Source of the DNA: Cunninghamia lanceolata
Taxonomy: Eukaryota; Streptophyta; Pinopsida; Cupressales; Cupressaceae
Assembly: GCA_027924645.1 (NCBI GenBank)
Contig: BSBN01000213.1
Location: 35,590,501-35,654,500 of the forward strand
Direction: 5' to 3'
Length of the DNA stretch: 64,000 nt
Shown: in pieces, positions 1 through 11,616 of the stretch
How positions within the stretch are numbered: the stretch's first letter is position 1
Layout of the letters: every line of letters starts with the position of its first letter
Program-made: the position numbers and the translations under genes
Notes under the pieces: generated by a model
Told to the model about the DNA's origin: nothing
Seen by the model: only the letters and a program-made list of their open reading frames with translations
The model's database searches: none

Positions 1-1134
1 CCAATGGACCCTGCAGCAGCATTATACTCTTCCATTCTATCTTCCCATAATCTATTGTTATTGAGCAGGGATAGATAGCTCCTAATCTGCAATTCTCCCA
101 CATACAAATTTAGAATTGAAGTATTTACATGGCCCATGATATGACCATGTTGAAAAAATTCACACAATAGATTTTGCTGGTCCTTGGGGTTTTGCAAATA
201 ACACTCTACAAATTCCATATCACTATCAAATTCGAAGGGAAGATTACAACTTATCCTTAACAATTTCCATCTTAAATATTGTTCCCTCAGGAAGAGGGCA
301 TACATACCTGATGGTGTCCTTTGAGCTAGCAGAGTTTCCCCTATTTCGCAAGCCAGGGCCAATTTTTTCTCCATTGTCAACTTCTCTTGTCTTATGGTCT
401 CTAGCTCCCTTTGAAGCTGCCTAATTTCACATTGGAGCTATCTGTTCTCCTATGCTAGTTGCAAATTTTGAGCATATATTCTTAATGAAACAAGTGCAGG
501 GTAGCTGAGTAATTTGTATATCCGTCTGGGCCACCATATCTTTATGTTTCCCATCTTCTTTCTTGAAAGAAGAAATTTCTTGTTCTTTTTCTTGTTTCTC
601 TTCCTCTACCTTTGCTATCTTCTTTTCAAATTCCTCATCTTTAGTTTTTAATTGCAAGGCCATGGCCTCCAATTGTGCTTTACACTGTTTTAACTCAAAT
701 TCAATCTTAGAAAGATTGAGGGCATACCTTGTTTCCTATGCAGCAGTGTCTTCAGAACCTTCAAGGATTTCTTTGCCTTCTCTGTGGCTATGATGCAAAA
801 TAGATTGTTTTGTTTCTTCAGGGATATATGTAGCCTACCCTATTTCCTCAGGGACATCTTCCTCACCAATTTCTTCTAGAATTCCACCACCACCAGCCTC
901 TTCAACTCCTTCTTCTTCCTCTTGCATTTCTTCTTTTGCTAGTTGTACAACAAGGGATGACTACCCACCTGTGAAGGCTGTAAGGTTTTGTTATTCCTCT
1001 TCATCTGAAGAGATGATCAACCGATGGTGACAGATTCTAGTATCAACAGCTGCACTTGCTTGAGCATCTTGCTGTGTCCTTTTCTAGATCCATCTGAACC
1101 AAACCTCTGGAGGCTTAGAAGAAACTGTGACAGG
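1..1134 (-). pseudogene. Distal part of extra 3' ORF of Athila-like element G2 (coiled-coil, acidic)
   Basis: Read on the minus strand this continues the ORF of 16027-16985. The frame stays open across the junction when the element at 1135-16021 and one copy of its 5-bp target duplication are removed. It encodes a Ser/Pro-containing stretch, a Glu-rich acidic run (about 840-950) and a Glu/Lys-rich segment with heptad-like spacing (about 560-720) that should form a coiled coil. Several in-frame stops are present. It lies downstream of the integrase of the same minus-strand element, where Athila elements carry an additional (env-like) ORF. I see no signal peptide or clear membrane segment, so 'env-like' rests on position only. 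The end is outside the window. Confidence 0.5.
1130..1134. repeat. Target-site duplication ACAGG, left copy (element A)
   Basis: ACAGG immediately precedes TGTAGACACC and recurs at 16022-16026 immediately after the terminal TACACA. A perfect 5-bp duplication is the signature of LTR-retrotransposon integration and fixes both ends of element A. Confidence 0.93.
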
Positions 1135-1204
1135 TGTAGACACCCTAAAAATGACCAAGTCACCGCACCACTTGCTTTTCGTAATCTGTCAAATCACCTA
1201 CATT

Positions 1205-1705
1205 TCACACATTAATTAAATAATCTAATTATTTAATTAATTTCACAAAATTGCAACATTAATTAAATAAATCCTCTTTAATTAATTAATTAAATTAAAT
1301 TCCTCTATTATTCTTCCACAATTAAATAATTTTAATTATTTAATTAGATCATTGTCACCTTCCAAAATTCACATCCACATTAATTAAATAAACCTAATTA
1401 TTTAATTAATTCAACAAATTCCCTCTTATCTACAATTAAATAATTCTTAAATTATTTAATTAAATCAAAATCATTCTTTCAAAATCATGCACAATAATTA
1501 AATAAATTTATTTATTTAATTTGCTTTCAAATCTTCTAAATTAAATAATTCTAATTATTTAGTTACTTCTTCCAATAATATCTTCTTTAAATTTAAATAA
1601 ATCAATTATTTATTTAAATTGCTTTTTTCTTCTAAATTTGAGTTATCTCTAATATAACTCAAGCTTTCTTGCTCATGCAATTAAATATTCCTAATATTTA
1701 ATAAA
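1205..1705. repeat. Array of about ten AT-rich palindromes in U3 of element A
   Basis: Successive inverted repeats built on TTAATTAAATAA / TTATTTAATTAA start near 1211, 1259, 1321, 1379, 1433, 1497, 1539, 1591, 1632 and 1679, every 40-65 bp, separated by C/T-rich spacers. Each could fold into a hairpin with a 2-6 nt loop. The same series is present in the 3' LTR (about 14950-15460) and, diverged, in the third copy (about 62050-62540). Its function is unknown. Confidence 0.8.
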
Positions 1706-1936
1706 GCAAAATATCTTCTTATTCTCATGCAAATCTCTTCTTCTTGTTTTAAATCACTTAATTGATCATTACATTCTGTTAATTGCTTTAACTCATTCTT
1801 CTATTCTTAATAACTCCTCTCATAGGAAAAAAAGCAAGACACTTGTCGTTTTCTTATCTGTTGCACATTTCCCAACTGTTCTCCTCCGTTGATTCTTCTG
1901 AATTATCTAGACTGTTGATCGATCTTTGTTGAAACC

Positions 1937-1944
1937 TATATAAA
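1937..1944 (+). promoter_or_regulatory. TATA box of element A 5' LTR
   Basis: TATATAAA is followed by a C-run and a CT-rich stretch. The same box sits at the same place in the 3' LTR (15695-15702) and the A2 LTR (62815-62822). Transcription would start some 30 bp downstream. This is inferred from motif and position. Confidence 0.7.
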
Positions 1945-2262
1945 CCCCCCTCATCTCCTTCACACCTCTCTCTTCGATCTTATTCTCAGGCATACTTAAC
2001 AGCGCTTTGAGCATACATCGCATCAATTGAGCAACTTCACGATCTTTTGACATTGATATTTTGAGCACTACACTTGCTTGTTGCAACTATGGTTTCGCAG
2101 CAATATTGAGCAATCCACATTCAATCCAAAGGGAACAATACAAATCTCGGTAAAAGCTTTCATGTTTCTTTGATTATTATTAAATAGCTTTTATTTAGAT
2201 CGGTTCTCTTTATGTTATTGGGTTTTTGATTGGTTTAGTTTAATCAATTTTTCCTCATACAC

Positions 2263-2431
2263 ATTCTCAGGCATACTTAACAGTGCTTTGAGCATACAAA
2301 CGCATCAATTGAGCAAGCTCACGATCTCTTAACATTGATCTCTTGAGCACTCTACTTGCTTGTTGCAGCTATGGTTTCGCAACTTCATTGAGCAATCTAC
2401 ACTTCTCCAAAGGGAACAATACAAATCTCGG
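2263..2431 (+). repeat. 169-bp duplication of R/U5 directly after the 5' LTR
   Basis: Positions 2263-2431 repeat 1982-2150 of the LTR at a constant offset of 281 bp (TTCTCAGGCATACTTAACAG through AATACAAATCTCGG), with scattered substitutions and small compensating indels. It stands where the primer-binding site should be. The related copy A2 has TTCTGGCAC at this place, which resembles the start of the usual plant gypsy primer site. Confidence 0.85.
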
Positions 2432-4894
2432 AGAGATCCAAAAAAGAATTTTTAAAAGAAGCTTGCTAGGCAAAAACGGACATCACGGTTGCATTTGGAA
2501 CGATCGAGAGGCAAAGAAAAACATATAATTTGGCCTATTTCAGTGAAGGTGAATTTTTTTTACCTCGGGCACGCATCCCGAGGCCGTACAATCATTGTGA
2601 GGTACAGTAAAAAAATATTTTTTATTTTTTAAAAAAAGTTTTCTTTTTTTTCGAAAAAATAAAAAAGCAAAAAAAAATCCAAAAATAAAAAAAGCAAAAA
2701 GCAAATCCAAAACCCAAAAATAAAAAAACAAAAACCAAAAAAACAAAAGTCAAAACAAGCAAAATAAAAGAAAAACAAAAAAAACACGTACCTCCACCAC
2801 AGACGTGATAGGTACCTTGTACCTTTTTTTGCAGGTACTCTTTTCTTCCAACATACCTTTCCTTGTTAGATTCATACTTTTTAATGAAAATCTATCTTTT
2901 TAAGAAAATCAAAGTTTTAAAGTTAGTTTTTTAAAAAATAAAATAAAATAAATCTATGTGAGTAGATTTTATTTTATTTTTATTTATTTAAAGATTTTCT
3001 TTTAGCCCAGTAGTAGGTCACATCAGTGACCAGGAGCCAGACACAGGGGGTTAGGACAGACCCCTCTTCAATGAGCTTTTTTAACCAATAGACGATTTTC
3101 AAACCTCATTATCTTGGTCATACGAACATGTATTTCAGTGCTTTTTTTTTTAAATAGGCTAGAATTTCGTGATCTGCATTGTGGTGAAATTGATTTTTTC
3201 TCAAAGCTCTTTGTTTTTCCAAAAAATTAATTTTCTCACTGCTGTCTTTGTCTCGTCACAGTTTTTTGACTTTCCAAGCTTCATAACTTTCACAAACAGA
3301 CTCGGATTCAGGTGATGTTTTTTTTGAAAGTTGATATTTTTCTGTCCTCTACATAGTGATAATATTTTTTCAAAGATTTTCTGAGATTTATTTTTTAAGA
3401 CCACTCATTGGCCTATTCTCAATCTATGACCTCAAACACTTGCTAACTTTTGAGTTTGTGTGGACCTAATATCACTTGTTGCAGCTTCTTATCACTCACA
3501 CAGAGCAAATAGGTTTTCTAACATGTTCATGCAGAACAAGCATTGAAGAAATTTTGATTTATCTCACTAAGTCTTAGAAACACATTGCCTTCTTAAGTTA
3601 ATTGAACAAATCATTTGTGGCAATCTAAGTCTTAGGAACATACTGCTTTTCTTAAGGGACAATAGACATGTATGTGAAAACACTTCAATTTTCTAAGGGA
3701 CAATGGACATGAATGCCAAACACTTCAATTTCATAAGGGACAATTGACAACTACAAACGTGTGTGTACCTAGTTTAGTTGCACCTTATTTTTTCTTATAA
3801 TGGGACAATTGAACCTTTGTTTGACGTGCTTGCTCTTACTTTTCAGTACTTCCTTTAGAAGGGCCTGCTTTTGGATTGCGCTTCATCTAAAAGGGATGAC
3901 CCTAAGCGGAGTTTTCCTTTGAACCGCTATATAAGAGGGATAAGGTGAAAGCCAAGTCCTAACCGACATCAGCCTTACCTTGTGGTGTCAAACTGAAAAG
4001 AGGTGTACTAGCTCTTTGTGGAAATAATTTTCACATTAAGCGAAGTGTTTGATACTCTTAGTAGGATTGGTTAAAGCTTTTAGTAGCTTGTCGCTTGCTC
4101 GTAAGGTGTTGGTTCCTCAAAGTTACTAGGAACCATTTTAGATAGAGACTACCCGACCTACCTTTGAACATTGCGATAATCATCAGTGCAAGGGGAATCG
4201 ATTTAAGCCCTTAAGACACTCACCATTGGCTCCCTTGAGAAGAGATAGTATTCCCTTGGCCATAAAGCTCTTGTGACCTACTTGAGCTTTCCAAGGGGAG
4301 GGTGAGATATCCCTACCTATCGTCTCTCGCAAAGATACTAAATATCTTACACCTTTATGGAATGATATTTTTATCGATGGAGTATTAAGCTATGAGCTGA
4401 TCTACTGCAACGAAACCTTGTCTCTAGGGATAAAAAGTGCTTGATTATTTGTTGCAACTGTCTCATACCTGTGGAAACATTGGGCTTTTTGTGAGCCTCA
4501 AACATACACTATCTGTTGTGTCAGTCCTGTTTGTGGTTGCCAACTATGTTTGCTGTGTTTTCTCTTGCCAAAACAACCAAATCTAATCAAAAACAGAAAT
4601 TTTTTACATCAGACACTACTTCAGCACCTTTGGTATTACAGCAGCTCACCCTTGGTGGTACAGTAGCTCACTTTTGGTTTTTGTAGGTCGCCTTTGGTAT
4701 AGCAGTACCTTGCCTTTGGCAGCTTAGTCCATCGCCTTTAGTATAACAGTAGCATGCTTTTGGTTGCACAGTCCTGCGCCCTTGGTCAAATAGTACAGCG
4801 CCTTTGGTCTAGTTACTTGTGCATCAGAGTTTTGTCTTTTTTCTCAAAAACACCAAGCAGAATCTTAGCATTACCTTTTGTTCTATTGTATTCC
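2432..4894 (+). other. 5' leader of element A, non-coding
   Basis: No convincing reading frame. It holds an A/T homopolymer-rich part (2570-2800), a run of three GGGACAAT units about 40 bp apart (3650-3745) and a degenerate minisatellite (4620-4820). Leaders of this size are usual in Tat/Ogre elements. No canonical primer-binding site was found. Confidence 0.7.
4620..4820 (+). repeat. Degenerate minisatellite upstream of gag (element A)
   Basis: Seven or so copies of a 25-40 bp unit with the core GCCTTTGGTATAACAGTA, with many variants, end about 75 bp before the likely gag start codon. Spacing is irregular. Confidence 0.65.
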
Positions 4895-7470
4895 ATGGTA
4901 ACCACTAGGCTCCAGCAAACCATGAAGTCCAAGCAAGTTGTCCCTAAAAAGTGCAAATCACCTCCTCACACACCACAGTTAGGCCGTCTCAACATTATTC
5001 CCAAGGTCACTCCTAGAATACCCACGGAAAGATCTACCAATTCTCCCAGCATGCCACACCTTGACCACCCTAGCACTCCTCATGAGGGTAGGGTCCCTTT
5101 GGTAAGTACACCCCAATACACCACCGGTATGCCTTAGGATTTTGTTCCAGAAGGTTATACTATTGATCAAGTACCATCTCAGGAAGAAGGGGTCCCTTAG
5201 GTAAGCATTCCTCACTATACTACCGACATGCCTCAGGATTTTGTGCCACAAGGCTATACTGCAGATCTAGCCCCATCTCAAGAAGAGTGACACTTTGAAA
5301 TAGGTCAATCCTCTCAAGAAGATGAGCAAAATCTTGATGAATTTATACAAGATCCTCGAGCCTTGGCCGCCTTTGACAAAATCCTTAGTGAGAACCAAGA
5401 TCATTTCTTTCACTTGCTAGCAGAGCAAGGAGCCAAATTACCCAAAGGTTTTGATCTATCCACGCTTAGCGAGCCTAACAACAACCAAGACACCATACAA
5501 GCAGTGCAAACCATGTCAACAGTGACCATGCCTTTGCCGGAACCAAGCTCACAGTATAAGAATCCCCCTTTTCAAAACCCAACAGGAAAGAGGACCACTT
5601 CACCACTTCTGAATCCTATGGAGATCCACAAAAATCAACAAGAAACTATCCAACGACAAGCGGAGTTAGCTAAGCAAGCCACCTTAGCTCAATCGAATAT
5701 GCAACCACCTCCTAAAGTGTCCACACCAATCGCAAGTGGAATCTTGGTTACCCCATCACGATTAGGTTTCCCACCAAATTACAATCCAGGGAACAACTAT
5801 GTAGCCATGCAACAAGGGTCTCAAAACATACCACCTCCCATATCATCAAACATCCATGTCTCTCAACCAATTAGAATCATGCAGCCCCCCCCACAAAATT
5901 CTTCTACTCTCATCCTCAATCAACCTCAACCATCGCAAATCACTTCTACCTATGTTCGTCCTCTACTACGTTCATCCTCGCTAAATTTCTTTCACACATT
6001 GCCTAGCCACCCTCAACATTCCCAACATCAAGTTTCCCAAAGCTATGTGCTGCCATCGCAACCTAATCAAACACACTTTAGCTTTCCTCCACCCAATTCT
6101 TTTCTCTAACCATCACAAAGCCAACATTCTTACCTAGTGCTACCCCCACCTCCTCCTCATCAAAGCATCCAATTCTAACCCAATCTCAACCCAACGTACA
6201 ATGCATACGACCCCAACCAATCTTACAACCCTTATAACACCAATGTTCATGGCTTACACTACAATCTTCCATACGGGCATCAACAACCACTTCTTGGACA
6301 GCAGGAGATGCTTCCAACTCCTCCCACAGCGATGGAGCTAAAAATTGCGGAAGTGCAACAATAGCTATCTGATCTTATGTTTGGCCACACCAAGAAGACC
6401 TTCTCTTTAGAGGAAGTGTGTCCTTATCCTTTTGATCGGTCATTACCAATGATCCCTTTTCCTCAAAATTTCACTATTCCCAAGTTCGATAAATACAAAG
6501 GAAAAGATGACCCAAAAGACCATCTCATGGAATTCTATCTTACTTGCTTCGAGGTCTCACATAATGACACGTATCTTATGCGTCTCTTTCCTCACAGTCT
6601 TGGACGTCAAGCTATAGAATGGTTCTCACACTTACCTACAGGTATCAAGTCTTTCAACGAGCTAGCAAAGAAATTTGCCACCCATTTTTCTTACAATGCA
6701 GAGCATGAGATTTCCATGACCGATCTATGCAACAATAAATAGAAAAATGGTCAAACTTTCATTTCTTTCCTCCAACGATGGAGACAAATGGCTAGCAAAT
6801 TCCCTTTCAAGATTCCTGAGAAACAGCTTGTTAGCATATTTGTGCAAAACCTCAACCAAGAGTTAGGTTTCCATTTGCAAATTCTTAGTGCTACAACCTT
6901 CAACAAAATCACATACAAGGGTATCAACATTGAAAAGGCCCTCATTGCTAAGGGTGTGGTCAAAATCTTCAAAGAAATGAAAGACAACGCTCCTCATCAA
7001 CAAATGAACGATAAACCCAAGTTTTGGAACAAGAACAAAAACATGGTCAACGATGGGGTGGTTGATTCTAAACATGTCCAAACGTTGCAAACACCGTTGT
7101 AGCTCTCCAAACCAAGTCAAGCTCCACCTCAACAACAACAACAACAGCGGTAACCATATCAAAATCAACAACAACGCCAACAGGAGCGACCTCAACAAGA
7201 TTACCCGTCGTGACACCAATTCACTCCCTTGGGAGTGCCTATAGAGTTGGTCCTACAACAGATCTTACAGAAAGGACTCATCACCTTACCAGATGCTCCC
7301 CCATATGGTGAACCTATTTACAAAACTGCGCGGTATAGAGAAAATGAATACTGTGAATTCCATAGGAGCAAAGGACATTGAACCGCATCTTGCATGAAGC
7401 TCAAGCACCTAATCCAAAACCTCATCGAAGGTAATCAAATCACTTTGGAGAATGAATCACCAGTTCAACA
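4895..7470 (+). pseudogene. gag of element A (nucleocapsid precursor, broken)
   Basis: Gag packages the element RNA. The ATG at 4895 begins MVTTRLQQ, the style of plant gypsy gag starts. A long Pro/Gln/Ser-rich N-terminal region (to about 6370) contains a 33-residue tandem repeat (5101-5298). The conserved retrotransposon gag domain follows (about 6460-6990), with LMRLFPHSL and AIEWFSHLP. After a Gln-rich linker comes one zinc finger of the CX2HX4HX4C type (about 7350-7400), interrupted by a stop between its second His and last Cys. In-frame stops also occur near 5136, 5200, 5290, 6110, 6740 and 7100. It is followed directly by protease in the usual gag-pol order. Confidence 0.85.
5101..5298 (+). 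repeat. 99-bp tandem duplication in gag N-terminus
   Basis: Units 5101-5199 and 5200-5298 each start GGTAAG and encode a 33-residue block containing DFVP.GYT and PSQEE. The period is a multiple of three, so the frame is kept. Stops fall at the unit junctions and inside the first unit. Confidence 0.8.
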
Positions 7471-7755
7471 CACGAACAAGGATCTCGATATGTACAAGGA
7501 ATCATTCCCTCATCATGGTCCACCTCCTCTGCAGGATAGAGGTAAAGGTATCAATCATGCTTCCACTTCCTTTGATTCCATTGTAGGTCGTTTTGAAGAG
7601 AGTCGAGTGTCTACCCTCACAATCAAAGGCAAATCTACGGATTGCACTGTTACAACTCACTGTGGTCATGTCACCATTCGTGGCCCTACACCTAGTCTTC
7701 CGGCTCAATCTGATTATAATCTTGTCAAACATTTAGGGAAAACACCAGATAGATC

Positions 7756-8660
7756 TTGATTTTGGACCTTCTACGGTCCTCACCTACACATAGAGTAGTG
7801 CTAGAAAAATCCCTCCAAGAGTCTTCAGTTCCCAACAGCATAGCAGTTGCGGATTTCCAAGCTATAGTAGGTAACATTGCTTCACCCTACAATGTGGTCT
7901 TCTCAGAGAAAGATCTCCCATCCCATGATCCTTGTCACAATGATGCCCTTCATATTGAAGTGCTCATCCATAAGCACAAAATCAAACGTATACTCATAGA
8001 TGGTGGTGCTGGTCTCAACATCTGTTCTTTAAAGTTACTTAAGCAATTGGGATACTCTGAGGATCATGTCAACAATGATCAAAGTATTACAATCAAGGGA
8101 TATGATGATGCAGAACGCCATTCAGAAGGTGTTATCCACTTGCCTATACAACTGGGCCCTGTCATGCTTGAAACCAGGTGTTAAGTCCTTGAAATTGAAC
8201 TACCTTACAACATTATCCTAGGCCACCCATGGATTCATGCAATGAAAGCTATTCCCTCCACGTATCATCAATCTCTAAAGTTCCCATACAATGGTACGGA
8301 GATCACTATCCCAAGAGACCCCAATCCTTTTGAATTCTGTCGTGTCTTGCAAGGCAGTTATAAGAATTGCAACCAGGTGCCTAACAATGAAAAAGCCCTT
8401 GAATCCCCACTATATGTTGATCCTGAAACTCTAACGCCAGCCTCTACAAGTAACCCAAATCCTCTACCTGAGATCAAGGCCCACATCCATGATATAGGCT
8501 TTGGATCTTATGATATCTCAAAATCTTGTTGTGTAGGGCGGATGCCTTTATCTCCAAAATCTTACGGCCAACCACCCATTGCCAAAGTAACCAAAAAAGC
8601 AGCTATTCCTCCCCCAACATTCCTAACCCAATTCCAACATGGATGGTTATTGGAATAGGA
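7756..8660 (+). pseudogene. Retropepsin-type protease of element A
   Basis: The aspartic protease cleaves the gag-pol polyprotein. The active-site region around 7997-8030 reads LIDGGAGLNICS, a variant of the DSGA loop in which Ser is replaced by Gly. The second hallmark, ILGHPW, lies near 8213-8232, just past an in-frame TAA at 8182-8184. A 130-residue tail follows to 8660. Its neighbours are gag upstream and the G-patch-like segment downstream. The stop makes this copy non-functional, but the frame is otherwise open. Confidence 0.8.
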
Positions 8661-8709
8661 AACTATTGAGGATATTTCTTCTTGGCTCTATAAGGAGAAA
8701 TAACTAGTC

Positions 8710-8900
8710 ACAATACCAGTCAAGCAATACGACAATGGCTTAAGAATAGTAAAAAACATGGGCTATAAAGGCAAAGGTGGCATTGGGAAACAGAATCAAG
8801 GAACTATGGAACCCATTGTTGTGACAAAGAAACTAGATAAGAAGGGATTAGGATTTGGAAAGAAGGTACCACATGCCTTGGACATCGAGTATATCCTCGA
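8710..8900 (+). pseudogene. G-patch-like segment between protease and RT (element A)
   Basis: Around 8755-8870 the protein reads NMGYKGKGGIGKQNQG and then KKGLGFGKK. The glycine spacing is that of a G-patch, a short RNA- or helicase-contacting motif. G-patch motifs are known next to the protease of some retroviruses, and I believe similar motifs occur in plant Tat polyproteins. It is in the same polyprotein as protease and RT. About 130 low-conservation residues follow (9137-9529), with a Glu/Pro-rich repeat containing GENxIVAP twice. Confidence 0.6.
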
Positions 8901-9539
8901 CAAGGTAGCTGACGCTTTTCCCGCCGATTCGACGTCTACAAAGGATATCATCGATGACTCTTCCCTCCATATGACCAACCTATTCACAGAATCCTCCATT
9001 TTTACGCTCCGTATCCTTAACCTCCACTACCAGCACCCAGAATGTAACACTTGTCTACCCTAAACTTATCGATTGGGACCAACAAGGGTCCCCCATAATA
9101 GATGTATTTTAGAATGACGAAGCTCTAGCTGAGTTCATGGGACTTTGGGAAGGTATCCCTCTCGGTGATCATAAAGCAGGTTTTGTAATGGAACTAGAGC
9201 CAATGACTTATTTTGGTGAGAATGCCAAATCCTTCAGTCGCAAAAGTAAAAATAAAGAAAGATCTCTAGGTGAAAACCACATTGTGGCACCTCCTGATCA
9301 CAAAATAGTAAAAACAAAGGATGTATCTAAAGGTGAAAACCCAATTGTGGCACCTGAGGATGGAGGATTTGACCTTCCCCTACCATCTAAGTATCAAGAG
9401 AAGTCAGCTCTCCTAGTGGAAGATTCTACAGAGATAAACCTTGGCACAGAGCAAAATCCAAAGACCACATTCCTAGCAGCATCATTATCAGAAACAGAGC
9501 ACAGGAATCTTAACACATTCTTCTTATAGAGAACCATCA

Positions 9540-10402
9540 ACTTTGCGTGGACCTATGCTGATATGCTAGGGTTAGACCCCAAGCTAGTTGTTCACTATCT
9601 CACTATTGATCCAAAAGTTAAACCAGTCAAGCAAAAGTTGAGGAAGATGCACCCACAAATAGCTCTCTTAGTGAAAGTGGAAATACAGAAGCTGTTAGAT
9701 GCAAAGTTCATACGACATATTGACTATTCAGATTGGGTCTCCAACATTGTACTTGTATCTAAACCCAATGGGCGCATCCGCATGTGTAATGATTTTAGAG
9801 ACCTTAATAAGGCATGTCCCAAAGATGACTTTCCATTACCAAACATTGACATTATAGTTGACTTGACAGTAGGTCACGAGATGCTTTCTCTCATGGATGG
9901 ATTCTCTGGCTACAATCAGATAAGGATAGCAAAGGAAGATTAGCATAAAACAACCTTTACTTGTCCGTGGGGTAACTATTGTTGGTGTGTCATGCCATTT
10001 GGTCTAAAGAACGCAGGAGCAACCTATCAGAGAGCAATGATAGTGATATTCCATGACCTCTTTCATCACATCATGGAGGACTATGTGGATGACATACTAG
10101 CTAAATCTTCTAGGGCAGATCACATACAAGTGCTAGGACAGATCTTTGACAGGCTCAAGAAATATCAAGTGCACCTCAATCCAAAGAAGTGTGTCTTCGG
10201 TGTAACATCAGGGAAGCTATTGGGTTACATTGTTTCTCGTCGAGGTATTGAAGTAGATCCAACAAAAGTAAAGGCTATAATAGAGATGCCTCCACCAAAG
10301 AACCTAAAAGCATTAAGGAGCCTCCAAGGAAGGTTGCAATCCATCAGGCGTTTCATCTCACAGCTAGTGGATAAATGTCAACCATTTCAACACTTACTCT
10401 GA
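9540..10402 (+). pseudogene. Reverse transcriptase of element A
   Basis: It copies element RNA to DNA. The blocks are in order: KQKLRKMHP, WVSNIVLVSKPNGRIRMC, FRDLNKACPKDDFPLP, LMDGFSGYNQI, MPFGLKNAGATYQR, and the catalytic YVDD at 10082-10093, then LNPKKC and LLGYIVS. One in-frame stop lies at 9941-9943 and another near 10400. The third catalytic aspartate region (CNDFRDLN) is intact. Similarity to Tat/Ogre RTs is strong at motif level. Confidence 0.93.
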
Positions 10403-10942
10403 AAGGATGTCTCATTTCAATGGAATTATAAGTGTCAAGCAGCATTTGATCAGCTCAAAGAGTATCTAGCTACACCTCCTGTATTGGTTCCACTAGTTGT
10501 TGATAAACCTTTGATATTATACATCTCAACTACAACTTTGGCCCTAGGGGCCTTGTTAGCACAACATGATGAAACAAGAAAAGAGCATGCAATTTACTAT
10601 ATCAGTAGAACCTTGGTGGGATATGAACTCAATTATTCACCGATGGAAAGAGCTTGTTTAGCAGTAGTGTTCGCCTCCCAAAAGTTGCGGCATTACATGT
10701 TGAACCAACACACAATTCTTATAGCTAAAATTGATTTATTGAAGTATCTACTAGCAAAAGCAGCTCTTACAGGTAGACTAGCTAAATGGGTCATGATCCT
10801 TAGTGAGTTTGACATTGAATATGTGGATCGTAAAGCAATCAAAGGACAAGCTCTAGCAGATCAACTAGCAGAAGCACACATGCAAGATACACACCTTATG
10901 GTAGCAGACTTTCCAGATGAGAATCTCTTTCCAACTCCATAA
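10403..10942 (+). pseudogene. Gypsy RNase H (gRH) of element A, catalytically degenerate
   Basis: It directly follows RT. The first strand reads LILYISTTTLALGALLAQ, so the catalytic Asp normally found there (TDAS) is missing. The helix YSPMERACLAVVFASQKLRH keeps its Glu. The next catalytic Asp position reads IAKIDLLKYLL. The tail AIKGQALADQLAEAH is typical of Tat elements, where this domain is known to be degenerate and backed by a second RNase H. An in-frame stop joins it to RT at about 10400. It ends where the aRH frame begins (10942). Confidence 0.85.
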
Positions 10943-11340
10943 TGTGGAAGTTATACTTTGATGGTTCCTACACACAACATAGATCAGGGGCCGGCATCTT
11001 GTTCATCACACCTCAAAATGACTACATTCCAAAGTCATATCAGCTTGCATTCCCTTGCACCAACAATATAGCCGAGTATGAAGCACTCCTCATAGGTCTC
11101 AATAGCATACTCCTCATAGGTCTCAATACAGCAGTTCAATGGGACATCACAGAATTACAAGTATATGGAGACTCACAGCTACTCATTCGCCAAGTCACGG
11201 ATGAGTACCAAACAAAGGATGAAAAGTTAGTCCCCTACAAGCAACTAGTGGATGCCTACAAACCACACTTTTCTAGCATCACATTTGACCAAATTCTGAG
11301 AGAGCATAATAAAGCTACAGATTCTATGGCTTCTGTAGGG
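10942..11340 (+). pseudogene. Archaeal-type second RNase H (aRH) of element A
   Basis: It begins WKLYFDGSYTQHRSGAG. The catalytic set is present: Asp in FDGS, Glu in NIAEYEAL (11074-11076), Asp in YGDSQLL and Asp in HNKATDSMA. CTNN before the Glu helix is the usual aRH motif. Its position after gRH and before integrase is the standard Tat layout. A 24-bp tandem duplication (11085-11132) inserts eight residues (LLIGLNSI) right after the Glu helix, which may disturb the fold. The frame stays open to 11616. Confidence 0.88.
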
Positions 11341-11616
11341 TCACTGATTGACATGCCTGCAAATACACAGAAGTGTGAATTCTTGATCGAGCAATTGTTG
11401 ATACCAGTCGTCGATGTTCCTATTACTGAAATCATCTACGAACTTGTTGGTCCCAATTCCCCATGGTACGAAGATATCTATGAATACCTCAAGAACAAAA
11501 CCTTTCCCTCTAACCTATCATCCACCCAACACAAAACCTTTATTTGTCGATCCTCCCATTACATCATTCTGGGTGATACACTATATTGCCGGAGTCTCGA
11601 TGGTATCCTCTTATGA

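Larger units (their letters stand above)
1135..2263 (+). repeat. 5' LTR of element A (1129 bp)
   Basis: It aligns along its length with 14875-16021 and with 61979-63161. It starts TGTAGACACC and ends CATACACA. U3 is dominated by AT-rich palindromes (about 1205-1705). A TATA box lies at 1937-1944 and R/U5 follows, with the words TTCTCAGGCATAC and TTTGAGCATAC. Compared with the 3' LTR it lacks an 18-bp stretch near 1250. Confidence 0.92.

Noticed and set aside
4754..4894. Earlier ATG at 4754 as the gag start of element A
   Set aside because: The extra 47 codons lie in the degenerate minisatellite. The ATG at 4895 gives a typical gag N-terminus.
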